Shown piece by piece: positions 25,561 to 33,129 of a stretch of DNA of 64,000 nt. The notes beneath the pieces were generated by a model, which ran no database searches, was not told where the DNA came from, and worked only from the letters and a program-made list of their open reading frames with translations. The translations under genes were made by a program, and so were the position numbers. Within the stretch, counting starts at the first letter, position 1; each line of letters starts with the position of its first letter. This DNA is from Streptomyces lincolnensis (GTDB lineage Bacteria; Actinomycetota; Actinomycetes; Streptomycetales; Streptomycetaceae), in the NCBI RefSeq assembly GCF_021173675.1, contig NZ_JAIHON010000013.1, forward strand, positions 248,001-312,000, in the 5' to 3' direction.

Positions 25561-26507
25561 CTCCGCCGCTCGGCGACATCGCCCACATCGGCCACGCCCA
25601 GCTGTTCACCCCGGACCTGGACGCCAGCGTCGCCTTCTTCACCGACTACCTCGGCCTCACGGTCAACGGCCAGGACGGCGACACCGTCCGCCTGCGCACC
25701 TTCGACGACTACGAGCACCACAGCCTGGTCCTCACCGCCCGCGCACAGCCCGGCCTCGGCCGGCTCGCCCTGCGCACCTCCAGCGAGGAGGCCCTGCACC
25801 GCCGTATCAAAGCGATCGAGGAGGCCGGCGGCACCGGCACGTGGGTCGAGGACGAGCCCGGCCTCGGCAAGCTGTACGTCACCACCGACCCGGACGGCCA
25901 CGAGCACGCCCTGTACTGGGAGAGCGAGCACTACCGGGCCCCCGAGGAGCTCAGGCCCGCGCTGAAGAACCAGCCCCAGGCCAAGCCCAACCGGGGTGTG
26001 GGCGTACGGCGGTTGGACCACATCAACTTCCTCGCCGCCGACGTGCTCGCCAACGCCGAGTTCCAGCAGAACGTGCTGGGCGCCCGCCCGACCGAGCAGA
26101 TCCGGCTGGACAGCGGGCGGATCGCGGCGCGCTGGCTGACGTACACGAACAAGTCGTACGACGTCGTCTACACCTCGGACTGGACCGGCAGCGCGGGGCG
26201 GCTGCACCACATCGCCTTCGCGACCGACACCCGCGAGGACATCCTGCGCGCGGCCGATCTCGCCATCGACACCGGGGTGTTCATCGAGACGGGACCGCAC
26301 AAGCACGCCATCCAGCAGACCTTCTTCCTGTACGTCTACGAGCCGGGCGGCAACCGCATCGAGCTGTGCAACCCGCTCACCCGGCTGGTGCTGGCGCCGG
26401 ACTGGCCGCTGATCACCTGGACCGAGGAGGAGCGGCGGAAGGGCCAGGCCTGGGGCCTGAAGACGATCGAGTCGTTCCACACGCACGGGACGCCGCCGGT
26501 CGCCTGA
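25557..26507 (+). CDS. Type I (VOC-fold) extradiol ring-cleavage dioxygenase
   Basis: 316 residues with two tandem VOC domains (residues about 8-125 and 152-275), as in catechol 2,3-dioxygenase. The Fe ligands are predicted as H155 (RLDHINFL), H218 (GRLHHIAFA) and E269 (GNRIEL). H250 and Y259 line up with the second-sphere His246 and Tyr255 of XylE, but the position matching His199 reads Tyr (KSYDV). It is coupled to galD by ATGA. Context predicts a gallate- or protocatechuate-type substrate, which known pathways cleave with an unrelated LigB-fold enzyme. Confidence 0.75.
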   Translation: MTPPLGDIAHIGHAQLFTPDLDASVAFFTDYLGLTVNGQDGDTVRLRTFDDYEHHSLVLTARAQPGLGRLALRTSSEEALHRRIKAIEEAGGTGTWVEDEPGLGKLYVTTDPDGHEHALYWESEHYRAPEELRPALKNQPQAKPNRGVGVRRLDHINFLAADVLANAEFQQNVLGARPTEQIRLDSGRIAARWLTYTNKSYDVVYTSDWTGSAGRLHHIAFATDTREDILRAADLAIDTGVFIETGPHKHAIQQTFFLYVYEPGGNRIELCNPLTRLVLAPDWPLITWTEEERRKGQAWGLKTIESFHTHGTPPVA

Positions 26508-26534
26508 GCAGGCGTGGGAGCAGTGGTCCATTGA

Positions 26535-26579
26535 CCCGCCGCCCTCGGACCCGCCGCCCTCGGACCCGCCGCCCTCGGA
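26535..26579. repeat. 15-bp tandem repeat, three copies
   Basis: CCCGCCGCCCTCGGA is repeated exactly at 26535, 26550 and 26565, in the 99-base gap between convergent genes. No clear terminator stem is seen otherwise. Confidence 0.85.
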
Positions 26580-26606
26580 CACACGGCCCGGGGGCGGCGT
26601 TCGGCG

Positions 26607-28427
26607 TCAGCGGACGCTGTCGAAGCCGAGCGTCGTCCGCTCGGCCGCGCCGGTGGTGACGTTGACGGCGCGCACCTGGATGTCGGCCTCGCCGAACTTC
26701 ATGTAGACGTCCACGCCACGCTCCGCCCGCGGCAGGTGCATGGCTCCTTCGAGGCCGACCTCCATCGTGCCGACCAGCGTCATCCCCGGGTCGGTGACAT
26801 AACGGCCGTCCTGTTCCTCGGTCGAGTAGAAGGTGAACGTGATGGCGGTCTGCTCCGCCGTCGTCGGACACAGGCGCTGACAGACCTCCCGGCCGACGGG
26901 GACCTTCTCGTCGGCCGCGACGAAGCGCAGGAACCGCTTGCGCGACTTGGGAACGCCCTCGTCGTCCTTGAAGACGAGCTCCGGGTCGTCGCCGTCCATG
27001 ACCGGCAGGTCGCACTCACAGCCGTAGGTGTAGCGCGCCCGACGCGCCCGCAGCAGCGTCGGCTCGTAGCAGTAGTGCACGGCACCGAACAGCACCGCAC
27101 GCTCGGGGCGCGGCGCCGTCCTGAGCGGTATGCGGCCCTGGAGACGGTCCTCCAGGCGGCGCCGCAGATACGGCGACCGGGCGAAGCCTCCGACCAGGAA
27201 GGCGGTGTCGCCCGCTCCCGCCGGGTCGGGCGGCCGGTCCCAGCGCGCGAGTTGCTCGTCGACCAGTGCCAGGACGGGGTCGACGACCGAGTCCAGGATG
27301 GCCCGCACCTCGTCGGCCGGCAGGACGATCGTGTCGTCCACGTCGTTCTGCCGCATCTCGGCCATCCAGCTCAACGCGCCCTCGCTCAGCGACGCGTACA
27401 GCCGGGCGGGGAACGGCACGGTGATCGGACGCCGCCGGTCGACGGTGAACGCGTCGCGCTCGCGCTCCCACGCGGCGGCCAGCTCGGCGAACTGGTCGGC
27501 ATGGGTCAGATGCAGTCCCTCGAAGTCCACCGCACCGCCGAACCGCAGGGCGAGCGCCTTGCGCAGGAAGCCATCGTGTCCCTGGGTGGTGTACTCCGCG
27601 CCGAACGGGCCCCCGCTCGGCCGGCACAGCTGCTCGACGGAGCCGTCGGAGCCGATCCGGTAGCTCACCAGGTCGGCCGTGCCGCCCCCGCAGTCCAGGA
27701 CGAGGAACCGCATCCCGGGCCGCAACAGCCCCGGACGCGGGCCGTCGTCGTCCTCGCCGGTGGTCGTGCCGACGACGTCGCAGTAGAGCGCCGCCGCGTC
27801 CGGCTCCGGGACGAGCAGCAGCCGGGCGGGGTCGTCGGGCAGCCCGGCCACCACGGCCGCCCTGCGCATACGGTCCATCGACGCCTCGCTCCAGAACGCC
27901 GGGACGGTCAGACACCAGCGGACGTCGGAGGCGGCGTACCGCCCGTCACGCGTGATGTCGGCCAGTGCGGCCCGGACCACCTCGGCGAGATACAGCGAGA
28001 TCAACGCCGTCGGATCGCCCAGGTCGTCCGCCAGACCGCGGCCCCGGCCGCCGCCGTCGCGCGCGGGGTCGTCCCGCCCGCGGAGCGACATCTTCATCCC
28101 GTAGTAGTACCGGTGACGAGCCCGCTCCCGCTCGCTCGCGAGGGGCAGACCGGCCTCCACCGCCCTGACGTCCTCGCTGTGCCAGCGCCTCTCCAGCCCG
28201 GCACGGAGCCGCGCCGCCGTGTGCCCCCACGCCAGGACCTCCTCGTCGCGCAGGAGCAGCGCGGTGAGTGTCTTGGGGGAGGGCACCCCGTCGGCGTCGG
28301 GCCAGTCCTCCCTGTCCTGGATGGCGCGGTCCGCCTTGTGCCGGATCCGCGGATCGAGCACGGCCCACGCGTAACCGGTGCCGTACGTGCCGAAGTCGAT
28401 GGCCGCGACCACTCGGTCGGTGCTCAT
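26607..28427 (-). CDS. Hsp70-family (DnaK-like) ATPase
   Basis: 606 residues. The actin-fold phosphate-1 loop is VVAAIDFGTYGTGYAWAVLD (residues 6-25), phosphate-2 is LVLDCGGGTADLVSYRI and the adenosine motif is FLVGGFARSPYLRRRL. A C-terminal beta-rich region replaces the standard substrate-binding domain, and the EEVD-type or helical lid is lacking. It is related to HSPA12-like Hsp70s rather than housekeeping DnaK, and no dnaJ/grpE lies nearby. The ATG at 28427 is preferred over a longer frame. TetR sits 116 bases upstream on the same strand. Confidence 0.8.
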   Translation of the reverse strand: MSTDRVVAAIDFGTYGTGYAWAVLDPRIRHKADRAIQDREDWPDADGVPSPKTLTALLLRDEEVLAWGHTAARLRAGLERRWHSEDVRAVEAGLPLASERERARHRYYYGMKMSLRGRDDPARDGGGRGRGLADDLGDPTALISLYLAEVVRAALADITRDGRYAASDVRWCLTVPAFWSEASMDRMRRAAVVAGLPDDPARLLLVPEPDAAALYCDVVGTTTGEDDDGPRPGLLRPGMRFLVLDCGGGTADLVSYRIGSDGSVEQLCRPSGGPFGAEYTTQGHDGFLRKALALRFGGAVDFEGLHLTHADQFAELAAAWERERDAFTVDRRRPITVPFPARLYASLSEGALSWMAEMRQNDVDDTIVLPADEVRAILDSVVDPVLALVDEQLARWDRPPDPAGAGDTAFLVGGFARSPYLRRRLEDRLQGRIPLRTAPRPERAVLFGAVHYCYEPTLLRARRARYTYGCECDLPVMDGDDPELVFKDDEGVPKSRKRFLRFVAADEKVPVGREVCQRLCPTTAEQTAITFTFYSTEEQDGRYVTDPGMTLVGTMEVGLEGAMHLPRAERGVDVYMKFGEADIQVRAVNVTTGAAERTTLGFDSVR

Positions 28428-28543
28428 CAGGTCCCCCCTCGGGCAGTCCGACGAACTTCGAGGGGTCTGCCCGGGACGGGACGGTCGAACGCCTGGTTCC
28501 GGTGTATCGATGGGCGGCTCCGCCGCGTGCGTGACCGGTGGCC

Positions 28544-29116
28544 CTAGGCGCGAACCCCGTCCATCGCGATGCCCAGGACCCGGTCCCGCTGGGCGTCGTC
28601 GTCGAAGGTCGTCGCGGTGATCCCCGCGACCATCCGCAGCAGCTCGACGAAGGTCATGTCCGTGCGGGCCCGGCCCGCCGACTGGGCCCGCTCGAAGAGC
28701 GGGCCTCCGGCCGCGTACATCGACTCCCGACAGGCCGCGAAGATCTCCGACTCGTCGTTGAGGGCTTCGCGGACGGCACGCTTGGTGACCATGTAGCCCG
28801 CGAACCGGTCGAGCCAGGAGACCAGCGCGTCCCAGGGCTCCTGGTCGGCGACCTCCTGGGCCACCTGCACCAGGGCGTTCACCTCGTCCGCGTACACGCT
28901 CTCGAAGAGTTCGCGCCGGGACGGGAAGTTCCGGTACAGCGTGCCGATGCCGACACCCGCGCGGCGCGCGATGTCCTCCAGGGAGGCTTCCGCTCCGTGC
29001 TCGGCGAACGCCTCGCGAGCGGCGGCGAGCAGGGCGTCGTAGTTGCGGGCCGCGTCCTTCCGGTGGGGTCGCCGGGACGCGACGATCTCGGTGACGGGGA
29101 ACGACCGGTCGGTCAC
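28544..29116 (-). CDS. TetR-family repressor
   Basis: 190 residues. The N-terminal helix-turn-helix is ALLAAAREAFAEHGAEASLEDIARRAGVGIGTLYRNFPSRREL (roughly residues 29-71) and an all-helical ligand domain follows. I take the GTG at 29116 (VTDRSFPVTE) as start because GGGAGG is six bases upstream; the frame stays open to 29551 through the promoter region. Divergent from the MFS exporter, whose promoter holds two matching palindromes, so it should repress that exporter. Confidence 0.85.
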   Translation of the reverse strand: MTDRSFPVTEIVASRRPHRKDAARNYDALLAAAREAFAEHGAEASLEDIARRAGVGIGTLYRNFPSRRELFESVYADEVNALVQVAQEVADQEPWDALVSWLDRFAGYMVTKRAVREALNDESEIFAACRESMYAAGGPLFERAQSAGRARTDMTFVELLRMVAGITATTFDDDAQRDRVLGIAMDGVRA

Positions 29117-29141
29117 GACTGCCTCCCGAGGGCGGACTCGG

Positions 29142-29186
29142 TTGAAACGGAGGTATGCCTCCGCTAGAGTGGAGGCGTACCTCCAC
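29142..29186 (+). promoter_or_regulatory. MFS promoter with two TetR-type operators
   Basis: TTGAAA (29142-29147) and TAGAGT (29165-29170) are exactly 17 bases apart. GGAGGTATGCCTCC (29149-29162) fills the spacer, and GTGGAGGCGTACCTCCAC (29169-29186) overlaps the -10 and start point. Both have GGAGG-N4-CCTCC arms. Repressor binding would cover the whole promoter. Confidence 0.8.
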
Positions 29187-29341
29187 TTTACCAGTGCGAG
29201 GTGCGTTCGCCGTCGACGCGTGCGGCCGCGCGCATCGGCGACGGTGCCTTCATCTGCACGGGCCCTGCCCCACGGGCACCGCCCGCCCCGCCATCCCCTC
29301 CGCGACCGCTCACCACGGCCGTCGCCCCCGCCCTGCCCGGG

Positions 29342-29404
29342 TTCCCCGTCTTCCCTGTTCTCCCAGCGTTCTCTGCTTTCCCTGCGTTCTTTGTGTTCTC
29401 TGTG
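29342..29404 (+). repeat. Seven-copy 9-nt pyrimidine repeat in the MFS leader
   Basis: Consecutive 9-base units (TTCCCCGTC, TTCCCTGTT, CTCCCAGCG, TTCTCTGCT, TTCCCTGCG, TTCTTTGTG, TTCTCTGTG) fill 29342-29404 and end just before the GGAGAGG ribosome site. The rest of the 250-base leader shows no gene. Confidence 0.75.
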
Positions 29405-29420
29405 TTCGGAGAGGCCTTTC

Positions 29421-30875
29421 ATGCCCCGCAAGTCCACCCGCCTCACCTTCGCGGTCCTCGCGACCGGTGCCGGCGTGTTCGCCATGCTCCAGTCGCTGAT
29501 CGCGCCGGCCCTGCCGACCGTCCAGCACGCGCTGCACACCTCGCAGTCCACCGCGACCTGGGTGATGACGGCCTATCTGCTGTCCGCCTCGATCTTCACC
29601 CCGATCCTCGGCCGCGTCGGCGACCTGATCGGCAAGAAGCGCACCCTGGTCGTCGTCCTCGTCACGGTCGCGGTGGGCTGTCTGCTCGCCGCGCTGGCGC
29701 CCTCCATCGGCGTCCTGATCCTCGCCCGGGTCGTCCAGGGCGTGGGCGGCGCTCTGCTCCCGCTCTCCTTCGGCATCATCCGGGACGAGTTCGCCGCGTC
29801 CGAGGTGAGCGGCAGCATCAGCAACCTCTCCGCGGTGATCGCGGCCGGTGGTGGCGTCGGCATGGTCGCCGCCGGGCCCATCGTCACCGCGCTCGACTTC
29901 CGCTGGCTGTTCTGGATCCCGGTCGCCGTCGTCGTGGCCGTCACCCTGATCGCCGTACGCTATGTGCCCGAGTCGCCCAACCGGGCGCAGGGGCAGGTCA
30001 ATTGGCTCGGTGCCGCCCTGCTGTCGGCCTGGCTGGTCGCGCTGCTGCTGCCCCTGAGCCAGGCCAGCGTGTGGGGATGGGGCTCCGCGCGGGTGCTCGG
30101 ACTGTTCGCCGTGGCCGTGGTGCTGTTCGCGCTGTGGCTGTACGCCGAGGCGCGCTCCCGCACCCCGCTGATCGACCTGCGGGTCATGCGACTGCCCGCC
30201 GTCTGGACCACCAACACCGCCGCGTTCCTGTTCGGTGCCGGCATGTACGCGATCTGGTCCTTCCTGCCGGGCTTCGTCCAGACGCCCTCGTCGGCCGGGT
30301 ACGGCTTCGGCGCGAGCGTCACCGCCGCCGGGCTGCTCATGCTGCCGATGCTGGTCGCGATGTTCCTCTCCGGCGTGCTCACCGGCCGTCTGGAGCCGGT
30401 CCTCGGGGCCAAGACCCTCCTGACCGCCGGGGCCGCGCTCGGCGCGCTGGCCTGCGGCTTCCTCGCGCTCTGGCACGCCGAGCAGTGGCAGATCGCCCTC
30501 GTCGCGGGCCTGTTCGGCCTCGGTATCGGACTGGCCTTCTCCTCCATGGCCAACCTGATCGTGGGCAGCGTCCCCGCCGACCAGACCGGCGCCGCCACCG
30601 GGATGAACGCCAACATCCGCACCATCGGCGGCTCCATCGGCGCCGCCGTCACCAGCGTCCTGGTCACCGGCCGGCTCCAGCCCTCGGGCCTGCCGTACGC
30701 CTCCGGCTACACCCACGGCTTCGCCCTGCTCGCCGTCCTGTGCCTCGCCGCGGCCCTGGCCGCGCTGCTCGTCCCGGTCCGGCGCACCGGCGGCGGCCAC
30801 AACGGCACCGCTCGTGCGACGAGTGAGGCGCCCGGTGCGCGGCAGCAGGCCGTGGCGCCCGGCGCGCGCGGCTGA
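29421..30875 (+). CDS. MFS efflux transporter (DHA2-like)
   Basis: 484 residues, about 14 hydrophobic helices. It opens with a short basic tail then LTFAVLATGAGVFAMLQSLI; motif A is GRVGDLIGKKRTL. It resembles the 19149 exporter in layout. The ATG at 29421 follows GGAGAGG. Controlled by the divergent TetR gene through the double operator and preceded by a long pyrimidine-rich leader. The substrate is unknown; drug or metabolite export is typical for TetR-paired members. Confidence 0.85.
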   Translation: MPRKSTRLTFAVLATGAGVFAMLQSLIAPALPTVQHALHTSQSTATWVMTAYLLSASIFTPILGRVGDLIGKKRTLVVVLVTVAVGCLLAALAPSIGVLILARVVQGVGGALLPLSFGIIRDEFAASEVSGSISNLSAVIAAGGGVGMVAAGPIVTALDFRWLFWIPVAVVVAVTLIAVRYVPESPNRAQGQVNWLGAALLSAWLVALLLPLSQASVWGWGSARVLGLFAVAVVLFALWLYAEARSRTPLIDLRVMRLPAVWTTNTAAFLFGAGMYAIWSFLPGFVQTPSSAGYGFGASVTAAGLLMLPMLVAMFLSGVLTGRLEPVLGAKTLLTAGAALGALACGFLALWHAEQWQIALVAGLFGLGIGLAFSSMANLIVGSVPADQTGAATGMNANIRTIGGSIGAAVTSVLVTGRLQPSGLPYASGYTHGFALLAVLCLAAALAALLVPVRRTGGGHNGTARATSEAPGARQQAVAPGARG

Positions 30876-30934
30876 CACACGCGCATGCGGTAGGGTTGAT
30901 CCGCGCGCTCACACGGGCCACCGTGGGAGCGCAC

Positions 30935-31008
<74 letters not shown>

Positions 31009-31027
31009 CTTTGCGAAGTCGCCGGTC

Positions 31028-31062
31028 AGGGGCCGTTTCAGAGGAGATCTGAGGCGGCCCCT
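31028..31062 (+). terminator. Terminator after tRNA-Pro
   Basis: AGGGGCCG (31028-31035) pairs with CGGCCCCT (31055-31062). The inner bases add TTCAG/CTGA pairing, giving a long stem 20 bases after the tRNA. Confidence 0.65.
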
Positions 31063-31091
31063 CGGCCATTTCCGGGGGAGGCTCACAGACC

Positions 31092-32471
31092 GTGCCCGTT
31101 CCTCCTGCTCCCGTGCCGGGTGCCCGTTTGCTGACGGCCCTGGCCGGGGCGCAGTTGCTGGTGGCGCTGGACTTCTCGATCATCTATGTCGCGCTGCCCG
31201 ACATCGGGACCAGCCTCCACTTCTCCTCGGTGGCGCTGCAGTGGATCGTGAGCGCGTACGCGATCTTCTTCGCCGGATTCCTGCTGCTGGGCGGGCAGTT
31301 GGCGGACGTCTTCGGGGCCGGCCGGGTGTACCTCGTCGCTCAGCTGCTCTTCGCCGCCGCCTCGATCGGTGCCGCACTCGCGTCCTCTGCCACGTTGCTG
31401 ATCGCCGCACGGGTCGTGCAGGGGGTGGCGGCGGCCCTGCTGGTGCCCGCGACGCTGGGCCTGCTCAGCTCCGCCTACCCGGCCGGGCCGGAGCGCGACC
31501 GGGCCGTGAGTGTGTGGGGCACCACCGGCGCGGTCGGGCTCGCCCTCGGTGTCACCGTCGGCGGAGGCATCCTCGCGGTGGCCTCCTGGCAGTGGATCTT
31601 CTGGATCAACCTCCCCATCGTGGCGCTGTGCCTGCTCGCCGCCGGGAACGCGGTCCGCTCCACCACGTCCGGGGCCCGGGCCCCCGTGGCCGCCATGGCC
31701 ACCATCTCCGCGTGCACGGCGGTCGTCGCCCTCGTCGTGGCCTTCACCGAACTCTCCCGGGCCCGCCCCTCCCTCCCCGTCGTCGCCGCCACACTGGCGG
31801 TGGCCGTCCTGGCGGGAGGGCTGCTCATGCGGTGCCAGAACGGGCGCAGACCGCTGGTGCCCCGCGCCCTGCTGCGGGTGCGGACCCTCCAAGTGGCCTG
31901 TCTGGTGGCGGCGTTGCACATGGCGAGCTTCGGAGCCGAGTTCTACCTCGTCACCCTCTACCTCCAGGAAGCGCGGGACTACAGCGCGCTCGCCGCCGGC
32001 ATGGCCTTTCTCCCGCTGGCCGCGGCCGTCACCGTGGGGAACACGGTGGCCGGCCGGGTGGCGGGACGCCTGTCCCTGAGGGTGCTGCTGTCCACGGCCT
32101 TCCTCACCGGCGCGACCGGACTCGTGGTGCTCGCCCTGGCCGTCGGCGCCGACGGCGGGTACGCGCCGGGCATTCTCCCGGGGCTGCTGCTCAGCGGTCT
32201 GGGCCAGGGGATGGCCTTCACCGGCATGTTCATCACCGGGACTCGCGATCTCCCGCCGACGAGCAACGCGATGGGGAGTGCCCTGGTGAACACGGCCCAG
32301 TACATCGGTGGCTCCATCGGCCTGGCTCTGCTGGTCCTCCTCCACGGCGAGCACCCGACCGCCCCGGACTTCGTCCGCACCTTCTACGCCACCGCGGTCA
32401 TCGCCACGGCGGCCGTGCCGGCGGCTCTGCTCCTGCTCACCCGAGCACGCTATGCGTCCGTGCCGAAGTAG
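31092..32471 (+). CDS. MFS transporter next to the indigoidine/minimycin-type genes
   Basis: 459 residues with about 14 hydrophobic helices. The first helix carries the LLVALDFSIIYVALPDIG signature of DHA2 exporters; motif A is GGQLADVFGAGRVYL. The GTG at 31092 lies 11 bases after GGGGGAGG. It converges with the UPRT gene and overlaps its 3' end by 22 bases. In the published minimycin cluster as I recall it, a transmembrane transporter (MinT) exports product for self-resistance, and this gene is the obvious counterpart. The MFS family itself is certain; the role is inferred. Confidence 0.8.
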   Translation: MPVPPAPVPGARLLTALAGAQLLVALDFSIIYVALPDIGTSLHFSSVALQWIVSAYAIFFAGFLLLGGQLADVFGAGRVYLVAQLLFAAASIGAALASSATLLIAARVVQGVAAALLVPATLGLLSSAYPAGPERDRAVSVWGTTGAVGLALGVTVGGGILAVASWQWIFWINLPIVALCLLAAGNAVRSTTSGARAPVAAMATISACTAVVALVVAFTELSRARPSLPVVAATLAVAVLAGGLLMRCQNGRRPLVPRALLRVRTLQVACLVAALHMASFGAEFYLVTLYLQEARDYSALAAGMAFLPLAAAVTVGNTVAGRVAGRLSLRVLLSTAFLTGATGLVVLALAVGADGGYAPGILPGLLLSGLGQGMAFTGMFITGTRDLPPTSNAMGSALVNTAQYIGGSIGLALLVLLHGEHPTAPDFVRTFYATAVIATAAVPAALLLLTRARYASVPK

Positions 32472-33127
32472 CGGTCCCCGAAGTCGCCGATGCCGGGCAC
32501 CATGTAGGCGTTCTCGTTCAGCCGCCGCTCGATGGACGACGTCACGATCCGTACGCGGGGGAACCGCTCGCACACGGCGGTGACCCCCTCGGGCGCGGCG
32601 ATGAAGTTGACGAAGACGATGTGCTCCTCGCTCACCCCGTGCTCCAGCAGCAGCTCGACGGAGGCCACGGCGGTTCCTCCCGTGGCCAGCATCGGGTCGA
32701 GGAGGAGAACATGCCGCTCGGCGATGTCGGCGGGCAGCTTGGCGTAGTACAGCCGGGGCAGCTTGGTGACCGGATCCCGCTGGATGAGGATCTTCCCGAT
32801 CGGCATGCCGGGGCACACCGCGCGCAGTTCCGTCTCCATGCTCTCCCCGGCCCTCATCACCGGCACACCGCACAGTTCGGCCGCGAGGCGCAGACCGGGG
32901 TAGGTGCCGCCGACCGGGGTCCGGATGTCGTACGGCTCGAAGGGCAGCAGGTTCAGTCCCGCCTCGATCAGCAGGCGGATGATGCGGCCGGAGTGGAGCA
33001 CGAAGTCCTCGCGGCGGGCGTTCCGGTCGCGGACGAGGGTGTGAAGGGCGCGCAACTGGTCGGTCTGGGGCAGCAGATGGACGTTCGTGCCGAGGTACTT
33101 CTCGGCGGACGGCGCGATGGTGGTCAT
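32450..33127 (-). CDS. upp: Uracil phosphoribosyltransferase-like enzyme
   Basis: 225 residues of the type I PRTase fold, slightly longer than housekeeping Upp (about 210). The PRPP loop is LLLDPMLATGGTA (residues 141-153) and the uracil-binding segment is AYMVPGIGDFGDRYFG (207-222). It makes UMP from uracil and PRPP. Last gene of the minus-strand biosynthetic operon, two bases after the HAD/questin gene. In the minimycin system a UPRT is reported to help self-resistance, so a second, cluster-specific copy fits. Confidence 0.85.
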   Translation of the reverse strand: MTTIAPSAEKYLGTNVHLLPQTDQLRALHTLVRDRNARREDFVLHSGRIIRLLIEAGLNLLPFEPYDIRTPVGGTYPGLRLAAELCGVPVMRAGESMETELRAVCPGMPIGKILIQRDPVTKLPRLYYAKLPADIAERHVLLLDPMLATGGTAVASVELLLEHGVSEEHIVFVNFIAAPEGVTAVCERFPRVRIVTSSIERRLNENAYMVPGIGDFGDRYFGTDA

Positions 33128-33129
33128 GA

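Noticed and set aside
28428..29186. 859-residue version of the Hsp70-like protein
   Set aside because: The extra 250 residues are an out-of-context frame through the TetR gene, and the Hsp70 fold starts at the ATG at 28427.
31092..32471. Housekeeping sugar transporter
   Set aside because: The first-helix and motif A sequences are of the drug/metabolite exporter type, and the gene abuts the biosynthetic operon.
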